Below, piece after piece: positions 9,749 to 20,286 of a DNA stretch of 22,429 nucleotides. Numbering within the stretch: position 1 is the first letter of the stretch; every line of letters begins with the position of its first letter. The position numbers were made by a program, and so were the translations under genes. The notes under the pieces were generated by a model. It did not search any database. It had not been told where the DNA came from and saw only the letters and a list, made by a program, of their open reading frames with translations. The DNA comes from Tieghemiomyces parasiticus (taxonomy: Eukaryota; Kickxellomycota; Dimargaritomycetes; Dimargaritales; Dimargaritaceae). Where the stretch lies: contig JANBPT010000800.1 of the NCBI GenBank assembly GCA_027575765.1, positions 1 to 22,429 of the forward strand, written 5' to 3'.

Positions 9749-11322
9749 AAGCATATCATCCAGTATTATTATTATTTTAATTTTTTCACAATTATTGCAT
9801 GGAGGCAAGATACGCTCCACTCTACTGCCATCAGTCACTCCAGGGAGATGCTCTACTTTCTTCTTCTTCTTTTTATATATATTATCCTCCCATTTCACAT
9901 TTACATGACAAACATACTGTGCCACCGCTAGAAATACAACTGGTGATCCATCCTTCCTCCTCCTCTCTCTCTCCCCTCCTTCATTCCACCTTACCTCACC
10001 ATTCCCTCACCTCGTCCTTTCCGGTATACTATTTCCTTGGACGCCGTCAAGGTTACATTTTAGCCGCCCTACAATCTCTTCTGCCTTCATCGTACCTGTA
10101 AATATGGGCTTACCAATCAACCATCATTCACTATACTTCAATGCACAATGTACAAGCTTCTACATCTAATAATTAAGTGAATGTTGGCTCTTTGCGGAAA
10201 AATATCCACATGTGGGTGAACTGGGCCACTGCTCGTTCGTGCTCATCTTGGACACCAATGGTATAACCAATCGTTTGGCCAGGTCGGCCTCAACTGATGC
10301 AATTTATTACGCATTAGGCAGCCTAACGACACTCGTGTCACCATAATTGAGTATAAATTCGTAGAGGGAGAGTATCGGGCGAACCGCACATCTAAACTTC
10401 AATAATCTAGAGGCACTGTCTTAATGGCGGGGTCTGTATAATCCATACCTTATCATCGTGCCTTGGAATACCTTGGCTAATGTCCTCGTACCGCCATGAT
10501 ATCCTCCCTGTCGCGCCCTAATCTACTGATCCGATCGGTTGCAGCCTTTTCTTGTATTTTTTCTACCTATTTTCCGTTATTCCTTATACTTATTGTTCAT
10601 TTCTGACGACCCCAACCCTCCTGTTCTGCTGGGCAGCGTCCTTTCTTTGACCGACGCCACCGCCTCTCTCCTTGTAGGGTTTAGTCTCCATCGGCATTCT
10701 TTCTCATAGTTTATGCGGTAGCTTGGTAGCTAGCTGCCTTTCTATTCCGCCTGGGCGCTAGCCCCACCTCGCACTATCGTCCTTGCGGGGGTGGGTGGGT
10801 GGGAGGTTCCCTTCTAATCCAAGCCGTAGCCATTACGAAGGATGCAGGGCATCATTCAAATATTAAAGACCCCCCCCCCCTCCCTACGGGTGTCGCTACT
10901 CAATAAATGATTGCTTAGATCACCCACAAGTTTTAGATATCACCCTTCAATGCGCTCAGAAGTCTTTAGTACGTTTGGCTACTAGCCTCTGATATCCTCT
11001 AAGGTAGTAGTTTTACCTTACGACAAATCCCAGAGAAATTATTTCGCTCTTAGCAAAAACGCCGTCCCGGCGAAAAAAGTGACTTACTGTGTGGAATTGG
11101 TAATACACAATAGTTAAACGAGCTAAGTTTCAAAGATTAGTCACCTAGAAGCAACAACTGGCCGAAATTGTTAAGATCTAGGGAATCATAACCACTTGGC
11201 ACCATCCTCGATAAGGTTTTAACCTTTTCAGTTGCAAAAGTACAGTGCCAAAAAAACAACTAAAAACCTTTACGTTATATATATATAAAATTAATGAAAA
11301 AAGATAAAGCATCTAGTGTTGA
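9749..11322. other. Convergent intergenic region, no gene seen
   Basis: The copper-fist gene (plus) and the large membrane-protein gene (minus) end toward each other here. The left edge is AT-rich with ATT repeats just after the copper-fist stop, as expected of a 3' UTR. The right edge has an AT dinucleotide run near 11275-11288. An 11-base C run lies at 10870-10880. No open frame longer than chance with plausible composition was found on either strand. Confidence 0.55.
10787..10803 (+). repeat. G-quadruplex-forming GGGT repeat
   Basis: The plus strand reads five G then (TGGG) three times, giving four G-runs separated by single T residues. Single-base loops are known to give very stable parallel quadruplexes. 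It lies in the middle of the gap between two convergent genes, about 1.04 kb after one stop codon and 0.5 kb from the other. Confidence 0.6.
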
Positions 11323-14300
11323 CTACATTGGGCGCTGGGGATCTAGTAACAGATGCAGACGCTCGTAGTAGCGCCGCCATAACCCATACACAGCCGTGAG
11401 TACCTGTTCGAGCGGGTTCTCCTCATCGTTGGTCATTTCGTTGACTTCAGGTTCTAGGTCAGATTGCTCCGACCCTTTTGCTGCCCTGGGGGGGACCACC
11501 CTTTCCGCAGGTACAGTGGTAGTGGTACTTGCTACCGTCATGGTGACGGACGCCTCGGTAGGGGAACTAACCTCCGGTTCAGGTACCACCGCCGGACACA
11601 CGTAGTGACGCTCGGCCCAAGCCCGGTACTTGGCTTCATCAACGGACCCCTCCTCCTCCCCCTCAGGGGTGGTGGTGACGATGATGGGTGGTGATGATAG
11701 CTCGCCACGCTGGTGGTACACCCAATCGGCCGCGGGTATTAATACTTGGTCCAGGAGGGGTCGCGGGAGCTGAGGGTCATTGGCTAGGTGGAGGTAGACG
11801 GCCAGGCCGGCCAGGCTCAGCGCCCCGAGGATGAAGGGAGTGAGGAGGAGGGCGCAGGTCCGTCGGCGGGTCCGCCGCACTTGAACTTGCAGGGCCATGA
11901 CCCTTTCGGTGTGCGACTTGTCGAGCGCGACGACCGCCTCCTGGGCGACCACCAGGAGACGGGCGGCCTGATCATCGGCTTCGTTGGCTTGACAGGCCAC
12001 CGACGAAGTATCCGGGCCGACCCGTGGGGGAGGGGGGTCCAGTTCGGCGGTGGTACAGCGGTCGACCATAGCGCACCGGTCGGTACCCACATTCTTATCC
12101 ACGAGCGCGGCCACGGAAGGCTTCGTGGGCGAACCAAGGTCCAGGGCGCCCGCTATCCCCCGGAGGGGTGTGGTAGCTGTCAACGGTAGGGTTCCAACGT
12201 CGCCGGCGGCCTTAGGCTCTTCCAGGACTCGGTAAATCTGCAGCCACATGGCATCCCCGGGTTCCAGCATCGTGGTCTCGTAGTGCCGGGACGTGAAGGG
12301 CGACCGGGGCTTCGGCCGCCGGTCGTAGTCGGCACCGTCCAGCGGTGACAACTCATACAGGGCGGTCTCGATGGTATAACGGTCGGCCACCGGAGAGGGT
12401 AGCGATACCTCGGCCGTCAGGTGTTCGACGGGCATGTCGAAAATAGGCAAAGGGACGGTGTAAGCCGGCGGACGGTCGGGCGTGCGACGGGTGCGGGTAC
12501 CTGACGTCGGGGTCCGATGGGAGGTCGAGTGGGTAGTGGGCGGGGCGTCGCTAAATTGGAAAGCAGTGGTCAGTTTGACCTCCACCGTGATCGTCAAGTC
12601 GTCACCACCATAACTTGGGCGGGTAGCATCCCGCGGGGAATCAAAGTGAGCCGCCGGGTGGGTAAGAGATAGGATGGACCCGTCGTTTGACCCCGTAGCT
12701 AGAGCCGAAGTTGGCGCGAGGGCCGCGAGGTAATCGCGAAGAGACACCCAGAGTTCACGGTGGGGCATAACATAGGCCGGGACCCGGCGGCCGGCTACCT
12801 TAACGACCCACCAGCCCACCCCATCGAGGTCCAGGTGAGGGAATCGTAGACGCAGGCACGCATCACGGGACACGTCCGACGGGCGTGGGGTGGACAAGGG
12901 TGTGGTCTCCTCGAAGAAGGACCCCGTCGGACCGGGTGCCCCTGGGCCCGTGCCCCACTGCGATTCGAGATTACGACGAGCATGTGGCGAAGAGGTGAGG
13001 TATGAAGGCTGGGACGGGGTAGGGGATCCGGTGGCCCACCGTGCGGTCTCATGGGAAGCGCCACCGGCGTGCGAGCAAGTAGGAGCGGCACCCGTCCGGG
13101 CGGCGACCGTCGTGCTGGAGGGCAGCACGTGGAGTATGCGATCCCGGTCGACGCTGAGCTGGATCGTTAGGTCCATAACCAGCCGATGAGACTCACCGGT
13201 GGCGGGGTTGGCGGCCGTAGGGACGAGGGAGGAAAGCGGTGTCCGCCGTGGGGTGGCACGGTGTCGGCGGATCAGGGAGGCGGGGTCCTCACGGCGGGGC
13301 GGGGCGACGGTTAGTCGGGCGGTCACCGCGTTGGCCGTGAAGAGCGGGGCCTGGGTACGCGGACGAAGGGTGATTTGGAGTGCGAGCGCATAGTCCGATT
13401 CGGAAAATCCGTAGTCGCGGTACACCACCGGACGGTCTGGGGTGGCGAGCGTCAAGTCGGCCTCGCGTGGAGGCCGGTCTATAAGCGGCGGTTCCGGGAG
13501 GTCCTGGATCACCGCGGCCGCCGGACGAAACGCTGCCGCCTCCTGCGGTGTCTCACGGGCGAGACCATCGTCACTATTCTCAAGGGGCAGCGCTAAGGCT
13601 GGCGCCAGCTGGCCAAAGAGGTTGGCGCGGCGGGCGAGGGGTAAGGCCTCGTCAGTCATCGTCCGGCCCAGAGCGACTCGAGGGGAGGAAAAAATAGACC
13701 AGTCAACCTCACCGCCGGCGTCGACCGGTGTCTCGTCACTGCCCATCGTGCCAGTCCCGCCATCCCCACCGGGTCCGGGCTTAGTGGGGGTGAGCTGAGT
13801 ACCGTCGTCGTTATCGTTAGCGACGGAAGGCGGTGGGTGGATGGCGGCGGACGGGGCGGAGGTGAGACGACGTAGCAGACTGCCGCCCCCCACGGCTACG
13901 GAGGCCCGGCCAGCGCCTGCTGCTAGCAGGGCTCGGGGCCCAAGACTGATTCGGCGCACGTGGTCGAGTTGACGGAACATGGTCCGCCGGCGGTGTGGGT
14001 CGACGCGGCCGCCAAAGTCCCAGTCCGCCGGGTCTTCTGGGTCAGTTTTCAGTGGTGTCCGATTCGACGACCGCAGGCCGGTGGTCTGCGACCGGTTGGA
14101 GCCCACCTCGCTAATGCTAAGTTCCGCACTCGCGTCTGACGCCCAGCTGGCATCGTCCTCGTCGTCGCTGGCGTCGGATCCAGATCGTGACATGTCCTGG
14201 GTATTGAGGTAGTATAGTCCTTTCTTCTCTAGCTCGTGGATGATCAAGAGAGGAGACTCAACACTCACCGCGAGGCAGCCGATCTGGCTTGCCACGTCAG

Positions 14301-16449
14301 TCAGAGTGAGTCGTGGGACATGGAATTGTGGCTTGGTGGGCGGAGCGGCGCTGGTGGCGGAGGAAATGGCCGCAGTCGGACCAGCTGGCGACGGGGTGAG
14401 GGACAGGTCGTTGGAATACACCCCCTCGAAAACCAAAATCAGGGAAATCCGTTTAGGCGTGGCTGTCACGGTGGTCCCCGGACCGTCCGTACCGGGCGGC
14501 GGGTCCACCCATAGCCGCAGCTCAGCTTCTACGGGGGTGTCGAGCCCGGTTGACGTAGACTCGTTGACCTGCGGGCTGCGGAAGATGTGGCCCACCGCCG
14601 ATGGGGACATGGTCGGTACGGTTGGGGTATTGTAGCTCAGCTGCCAATGTACACGGGAATGCTGGGCCTCCACCTCGATCAACTTGACTTGGTCCATATC
14701 CTGGGCCACAAATCGACAGGGGATTTCCCAGTGGGTATCAGTTGTCAGGCGCGAGGCCGGAGAACCATCGGAATCGGCCGCCACCGCCGTGTAGTCCAGA
14801 AAGACCATCGCAGTGAACCGCCAACGATGGGGCGCGACGCTCAAAATGGCGCTCTGTTCCGCGGTGGAAGTGTAGGTCAGGGCAGCGGGCTGGTCGAGTG
14901 GTGTAGAGCGCAGTAATTGAACGGTGTCGGGTGACGACATCCGAACCGTACCCGTAGGTTCGCCGGAACCTCGCGGGCCATACCCACCGGACGCAGAGGT
15001 TACGGGCGTTGGAGTGGTAGCCAGGGAGGCCCGTCCGGCTGATGACCCAGGGAATGGCTCAATACTGGGCAGAGGGTCTGCGACCTGGCTGTGGAAGCGG
15101 ATGCACTCGGCCAAGCGGGACTGCGGGGCCCAGCCAAAGTCGAGGTGCGCGGTGGGCTCAAACTCGAACCGAACCCCCATCGCCGCGGGGGCGGGCCCGG
15201 CGGCCGCGAGAGCCGGCGGGATCAGCATCTGTCGCTGGGTGTACCCTGGATCGAGCCAAAAGTCCAGAGGCTCGGTGTTGGGGCTGTGGGGTAGAAGCAG
15301 GGTCAAGGTATGGCCGGTGCCGGCGGCCAGGGCTGGGAGGTTACGCAAGGACGCGGAGGCCATGGGTAAATCGTCGGTGCCGAGCCAATTGCCGAAGTGA
15401 CGGACCGGGATAGTGGTGCGAACGACAGCGCGGTAGCGGCCCTCGTCGACGGCATAGAGACATAATGTCTGAGTCTCCTTGTCGAGGGTAAGATAGGCGG
15501 TGACGGCACGCCGAAGGCTATCAGCGGGTGGGGATTCCATAGCGAGGCTGGCCTCTTCCTCGGGTAGATCGCGTAGCGGGCAGTCATCGCCATGTTGATG
15601 GTGGGTGGACTTGTCATCGCTAGGAGTAGCCCGACCGGCACCCACCATAGGCGATCGGGTCCCGACGTTGCGACGTAGGGAGAGAAAGGCATCTGGGATG
15701 GGTCGCCGGCGGCCCCCGCTGTGGTCGCAGTTGCAGGCGCGACGGGCAGTGGCAGCCCCGGCCATCCCACCGACAGTCGACCCGCGGCGGCGGTCGCCCG
15801 TGGGGGTCCGCGGGACGGAACCTGTCGAAGTGGTGCTACTCACGGCCGGTGGGTCCGCATCAAAGTTGTCCAGTGACTTCGGGGCTAGCGTCTCCATGAT
15901 GGATAAGGCTGGGCGCTGGAGCGTCGGTGAGGTCGAGATGGGTCGGAAGGGGGAGACCGACGGTAAGGGTGGGTGTAGGAGGCTAGTGGTCGAACGGGGC
16001 AAGGCCGGAGGCCGCGATCCCTGGGCGGGGGCGGTAGATAAGCTACGCAAACGCGGACGGACGGCGTCATAGCTGGCTGCCGCGGTGGTGGAGACGGCAG
16101 CGGAACTGGTGGGTCGTGCCACGCGCTCGTGGGCGGCGACGGGGTCCGCGGGCTTTGTAGTTGACGGGGGAGGCAGCGCTGGCGGTGGCGGGGGCAAAGG
16201 GACGGACAGCACCTCGATACTCTGCGAGACGATATCGTTAACGCTCACCTGGGGCAGGAGGGGCACCTGAGTTTCGCCAGCCAAAATGGTCACCTCGATG
16301 GCCATCTCCAGTAGGAGCTGGCCGCGGTCAACGGGTTGGCCCGAGAGGTTGACCTTGTCGAAGCGGTAGGTCGGCAGCGACGAGTCGGTCAGGGCGACTC
16401 CGCTGTTGGCCCATGAGGCCGGGCGGGAGGGCGCCGGTAGGGTCACCAT
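11323..16449 (-). CDS. Large hypothetical protein with one C-terminal membrane segment
   Basis: An uninterrupted frame of 1708 residues begins at ATG 16449 and ends with TAG. I do not recognise the family. There is no N-terminal signal peptide. A polyproline run (PLPPPPPALPPP, 84-95), a small Cys/His patch (ACNCDH, about 238-243) and an acidic Ser/Asp stretch (about 755-774) interrupt segments that look beta-rich, e.g. VTIXVXVKL-like alternating patterns. Basic RRTRRR (1525-1530) precedes a hydrophobic helix at about 1532-1554, then about 154 residues with Thr/Val-rich and acidic parts and a final amphipathic helix (about 1675-1702). By the positive-inside rule, the large N-terminal part would be cytosolic and the tail lumenal or extracellular. 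Coding is supported by length and sustained amino-acid composition. Function is unknown; it could be a lineage-specific organelle-membrane protein. Confidence 0.85.
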   Translation of the reverse strand: MVTLPAPSRPASWANSGVALTDSSLPTYRFDKVNLSGQPVDRGQLLLEMAIEVTILAGETQVPLLPQVSVNDIVSQSIEVLSVPLPPPPPALPPPSTTKPADPVAAHERVARPTSSAAVSTTAAASYDAVRPRLRSLSTAPAQGSRPPALPRSTTSLLHPPLPSVSPFRPISTSPTLQRPALSIMETLAPKSLDNFDADPPAVSSTTSTGSVPRTPTGDRRRGSTVGGMAGAATARRACNCDHSGGRRRPIPDAFLSLRRNVGTRSPMVGAGRATPSDDKSTHHQHGDDCPLRDLPEEEASLAMESPPADSLRRAVTAYLTLDKETQTLCLYAVDEGRYRAVVRTTIPVRHFGNWLGTDDLPMASASLRNLPALAAGTGHTLTLLLPHSPNTEPLDFWLDPGYTQRQMLIPPALAAAGPAPAAMGVRFEFEPTAHLDFGWAPQSRLAECIRFHSQVADPLPSIEPFPGSSAGRASLATTPTPVTSASGGYGPRGSGEPTGTVRMSSPDTVQLLRSTPLDQPAALTYTSTAEQSAILSVAPHRWRFTAMVFLDYTAVAADSDGSPASRLTTDTHWEIPCRFVAQDMDQVKLIEVEAQHSRVHWQLSYNTPTVPTMSPSAVGHIFRSPQVNESTSTGLDTPVEAELRLWVDPPPGTDGPGTTVTATPKRISLILVFEGVYSNDLSLTPSPAGPTAAISSATSAAPPTKPQFHVPRLTLTDVASQIGCLAVSVESPLLIIHELEKKGLYYLNTQDMSRSGSDASDDEDDASWASDASAELSISEVGSNRSQTTGLRSSNRTPLKTDPEDPADWDFGGRVDPHRRRTMFRQLDHVRRISLGPRALLAAGAGRASVAVGGGSLLRRLTSAPSAAIHPPPSVANDNDDGTQLTPTKPGPGGDGGTGTMGSDETPVDAGGEVDWSIFSSPRVALGRTMTDEALPLARRANLFGQLAPALALPLENSDDGLARETPQEAAAFRPAAAVIQDLPEPPLIDRPPREADLTLATPDRPVVYRDYGFSESDYALALQITLRPRTQAPLFTANAVTARLTVAPPRREDPASLIRRHRATPRRTPLSSLVPTAANPATGESHRLVMDLTIQLSVDRDRILHVLPSSTTVAARTGAAPTCSHAGGASHETARWATGSPTPSQPSYLTSSPHARRNLESQWGTGPGAPGPTGSFFEETTPLSTPRPSDVSRDACLRLRFPHLDLDGVGWWVVKVAGRRVPAYVMPHRELWVSLRDYLAALAPTSALATGSNDGSILSLTHPAAHFDSPRDATRPSYGGDDLTITVEVKLTTAFQFSDAPPTTHSTSHRTPTSGTRTRRTPDRPPAYTVPLPIFDMPVEHLTAEVSLPSPVADRYTIETALYELSPLDGADYDRRPKPRSPFTSRHYETTMLEPGDAMWLQIYRVLEEPKAAGDVGTLPLTATTPLRGIAGALDLGSPTKPSVAALVDKNVGTDRCAMVDRCTTAELDPPPPRVGPDTSSVACQANEADDQAARLLVVAQEAVVALDKSHTERVMALQVQVRRTRRRTCALLLTPFILGALSLAGLAVYLHLANDPQLPRPLLDQVLIPAADWVYHQRGELSSPPIIVTTTPEGEEEGSVDEAKYRAWAERHYVCPAVVPEPEVSSPTEASVTMTVASTTTTVPAERVVPPRAAKGSEQSDLEPEVNEMTNDEENPLEQVLTAVYGLWRRYYERLHLLLDPQRPM

Positions 16450-17395
16450 GTAGACGGACAGGTGGGTGCAGAGAGAGGGGCGGCGCCAATAAGACAGAGA
16501 GAAACGGGGATCCGGGAGGTGAGGGTAAATGAGGGGCTGGCTGGGGTATAACGAAAAGTGGAAACGTGGAGGATAATAACGGTTGAGGAGGGGAGTGGAA
16601 GGCGCATGAAGGGGCCCAAGTGCCTACCCGAGGGCCGAGGCGCTAGTCTAAACTCCGCCCGGCCTTTCCCGGTCCAGTTAGCGCAGGCCCCAGGGTGCGG
16701 CTTACCGCCGGCCCGGTGGCGAGTGGTTTATGACCTAGCCAGCACGTTCAGGTAAGCCAGGCCGGGAGGTGGGAGGTTAGTGGACGAGCTCTGAAGGCCA
16801 AGGATTTTGACTGTGGCCAACTGCAGTGAGGGTCGGCTGGATAAGGCAACTCATAAGGAACAAACGGACTACCCCGCACTGGTATGCCAAACCTGCCGGG
16901 GCGCTATGCATCGAATCTTCTGATTTGGTAGTTTCAGGTGGTCTCCCCGTTCAATTCTACCAAATACCATGTGGAAAAAAATTGTTTCGTTCGACCAGAA
17001 AGTAGGTTTCAGGAGCAAGGTATTGGGATATTGGGTTTATTAGTAAATATAAAGCAGCCGGACCCCGCCGCTGGCCAATGGCCCATAGCAATTGTTCCAA
17101 CTAACAAATTGTGAGCAGGCCCCGAGAGTAGGAGGTGCACTTCCGGGTCCAAATGGACTTTAACGCAGGGTTGGGTGGGAAGTGTGGTCACAGCGACAGC
17201 ACGGCTTCTGGGTAAGCAGTCGTAGGAAGTCAGGTTCATCCTAGCGGCCGCTTTGTCAAGAGGTGCCGAAACAACCCCGTAATACGCTAATTCTCCCCAA
17301 TGCTTACCCTGGCTACCCGCATCCCTAACTGGTGCCGTCACCCACATGCCAAGTGGGCCGCGTGGCCGCTGCAGTGGACCACCTGCTGTATTGCA
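16450..17395. other. Intergenic region between two minus-strand genes
   Basis: The right side should contain the golgin 3' UTR and the left side the promoter of the large membrane-protein gene, both on the minus strand. A minus-strand AATAAA (complement of 17036-17041) lies 355 bases past the golgin stop and is a candidate poly(A) signal. An open frame at 17009-17347 (minus) shows no recognisable features and I do not call it. Confidence 0.5.
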
Positions 17396-19891
17396 TTACG
17401 GCACTGCGGCCCCTGGCGACGTGGGGGTTCCCGTCTCTGAACGGCGGCGCTCCCGATCGACGTTGGACTCGCGCAGCAGGAACGAGATCCATCGGTCTGA
17501 GAAGCTCTCTTCGTCCTGGTCGCCTCGTTCGTTTTCAGTCGGTGGTGGTCGGGCCGATCTTCGTATGAGTCCGACCTTCTCCTGCTGCTCGCTGGTGAAC
17601 TTGAGGATGTTGCTCATGAGTTGCAGGATTTCGAAGCGTTTGGCGTCACCGTAGGGTAGCTCTAAGAAGGTCACGATGAGGTTGGTGATAATGCGGCTGC
17701 CGTGGGAGGCCGAGGTTGGGGGTCGATGGGCGGTGGCCTGGATTAGTACTGGTGTGGGACAGCATGGGCTTGGTGCGAGAGATCCCCCTCCCTACGCCAG
17801 GGTGCCATAAACAGGGATGGGGGCAGGCAATGGGCACCTACCGGTCCACGTTGTCGTAGTTGTTGAACTCGCGGAGCTTCTTCATGCTTTCGGCCAGGTT
17901 GGCCTTGAGTACGGAAGCTGTGGGAAGGTGAGTAGGCAGAATGAAGAGCTGTCAGTGAGTTGCTGGTGGGGAGATGTTCATTGATGCCTACCTCCAAAGT
18001 GACGGGGGCGGGCATGAGTGAACCCGCGAACCCATGTGGCTGGACTCGCCGGACTTACCTTCGTGCTTTAGTTTGCCGATGAGCTGGCCCTGCTGCTCGA
18101 CCTCTCGCCGGACAGACGGTAGGGCCTTTAGGTCGTTCTGGGCTTCGTTTTGCTGGTGCTGGATTTCGAAGGAAACCACGATGATGCACGGGGAGAGAGG
18201 GGAGAGGCTAGTCGGTAAGAGGCATCGGGTAGAGAGAAGTGGGTTGGTAAAGTATCTGGCCCGGCGGCCTCGTATTCCTTACCTCCAAGATTGACACACG
18301 CTCTTTGTATACGTCGAGTTCACGGTGGGCGCGGTCCAAGTCGCTGCGCACCCGTTCCAGAGCGGCCTCGGCCTCGTCGTCTTTCTCTAGAGGGGCAGGT
18401 TCCATGGAAAGTAATGGCCCAGAGATAGGCATGTACGGATGAGTAGGCGTAACATGTAAGCCTCATCTACCACCGAACTGGGGGTTTACAAGCACTCCAA
18501 ATACTGGGCGGTTGGTCCGGGCACTTACCGCTCTGAAGATCCTGGAGTGCCGACTGCAGATTCCGCACCGTCTTGATGTATGACGCTTTCTCAAGGTTCC
18601 ACGTTGCCTCGGCCTCCAGGTGCCGCTCCGCCTCCTGTTCGCTTGTGAACAGTCGCCCTCGCAGGTCCTCGGCAGTCTGCCGGGCCTCTTCCAGGTTCCG
18701 CTCCAACCATAAGTGGTCTTGCTGGGCGCGCTGCAGCTGGGTTTCCAGACCCGTCTTCGCCGTTTGTAGCCCGGCCAGCTGCAGCGCGTGGGCCTCGGCC
18801 GACTTAGCCAGTTCCGCATCGGCGGCTTCGACTCGGTGTTGGGTGGCTAATAACTCGGTACGGACCATGGTCAGGGTCTCCAGGACGCGCTGGTGCTCTA
18901 CCTCACGGTCGGCAGCGCGCATGTCCGCTTCGGCTACACGCCGTTGCGCCAGCTCCAGGTCGCTACGGGCCTGCTTAAGGTCCCGGTTCTCGCTCTGGAG
19001 CTTGGCTGACAGCACGTCCTTCATGCTGCCTAGCTTTCCCAACAGGGTCTGGTATTCCTCGCTAAGGGTGGCCTTGTCGGTCTCTAGGGCGGTATGCTGG
19101 GTCCGGAGGACCGTGAGGGCAGTCTCCGCGGCGCTTACTTGCTCGCTCTGGTCGCTGAGGTGAGCAAACAGCGTTTCACTAGTGGCCAAAACAGCCCGAA
19201 TCACGGCGGCGTCCAAGTTTTTCCCGGCTACCTCACGGATCCGAGACTCGGTCACAGGTTCGGTCGCAAGGTCGTTCAGGACGGCCAAGGCACGGCAGAC
19301 CTGGGCCACCAGCTCGGAATGTTCAAGTTCGCTCTCCGCCTTCAGCCGATCAATTTCAGCCCGGTGGGCGTCATCGGAGGACGCTGGAGCGGTCCCTTCG
19401 AAGTTGCTATTGGGCTCATCCTGGGCACTCTGGGCGGTCTTCTTAGCTATGGCTAATTGGCTCACCAAGTTCTGCATCTCTTCGAGCCGCTGGCTTAATT
19501 CCGGACGGATAGCGGGGTCCGCCGTACTGTGTCCGTTAGGGCCATTATGGGAGTCGGTGGATAAACTCCAAAGGCCTCCTTCTAAACGGTCAACGGCGGC
19601 CATAAGTTCCTCCGTGGGTTCGGTCGTCGAAGCTGCCTTCAGGGTAGGTCTGGTCTCGGCAGTTTGGGCCTTGGTCTTCCAGGCTTCGAGCTCACTGGCG
19701 AGTTTGGAATTCGTGTCGGCTAAGCCCTGCTTCTCGACCTGGAGGGCCTCAAGCTTGTCAGACAACTGGTCATTCTCCTCGGTGAGCTCGCGGAGATGCC
19801 CGCCGGCCTTCTTGAGCTGCTCCTGGAGAACACCGATGCGCTGCTGTGAAGTCAGATTCTTGCCCGATTTGGGCGGCCGTTCGGTGGCCAT
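17396..19891 (-). CDS. RUD3: Rud3-like golgin with GRAB (Arf-binding) domain
   Basis: Five exons join in frame to 647 residues: 19891-18529, 18386-18283, 18158-18059, 17917-17842 and 17696-17396. Introns are 142, 124, 141 and 145 nt with donors GTAAGT, GTAAGG, GTAAGT, GTAGGT and acceptors ending AG. Residues 20 to about 520 are mostly heptad-rich coiled coil. The last two exons build the GRAB domain (about 540-592): NNYDNVDRR, IITNLIVTFLELPYGDAKRF, then EILQLMSNILKFTSEQQEKVG. The tail ends with SDRWISFLLRE and a short disordered stretch. Family knowledge: Rud3 is a cis-Golgi tethering protein recruited by Arf1-GTP through this domain and acts in ER-Golgi transport and Golgi structure. I chose ATG 19891 because the sequence from there reads like a golgin N-terminus; an in-frame ATG at 20194 would add 101 unconvincing residues. 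The symbol rests on domain architecture. Confidence 0.9.
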
Positions 19892-20286
19892 CGCGGTATA
19901 GGAGAGCGCAGTGGCACGGTTGGAAAGGGTAAAATATGAGACTAGACGAAGGCGCAATGGTCTCTTGCCTAAGGGGATCACGGGTGGAATGGGTGGCTCG
20001 AAGGCGTTGACCTCAACGTTGGCATCGAGAGTAGTGCCGGTGGCCAAGCTGCAAGCGAAGCCTCCCCCCTCCTGGGGCCAGCGGGCGAACTCCCTCCCCA
20101 ATACTGCCTGCGGAATTGTTCTCGTAGTTGAGACAGGGAGCAAGCAATTCCCACATTGGTTTACCACGGAGAATCCGCATTTCCGCCAGGGCATAACCGC
20201 ACCAGCCCTTTCCTCAGCAATCCACCATCATTCCTACCTTCCCTGCTCCTCGCTTGCCCACTCAAGCCCTCGACCGGTCTTCCCAC
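19892..20286. promoter_or_regulatory. Shared divergent promoter region (golgin / NPR2)
   Basis: The 395 bases between the two divergent start codons must hold both promoters and leaders. The last 187 bases before the NPR2 start contain no plus-strand ATG and become C/T-rich, as expected of a fungal leader. I could not identify a clear TATA box or a specific factor site. Confidence 0.5.

Noticed and set aside
17009..17347. 112-codon minus-strand frame after the golgin gene
   Set aside because: No domain or codon pattern; it most likely lies in the golgin 3' UTR, with a candidate poly(A) signal inside it.
19892..20194. ATG 20194 as the golgin start
   Set aside because: The extra 101 residues lack golgin character and would take up most of the promoter shared with NPR2. 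ATG 19891 is preferred.
20254..20286. Earlier NPR2 start at 20254
   Set aside because: That codon is TTG, and the conserved protein begins just after the ATG at 20287.
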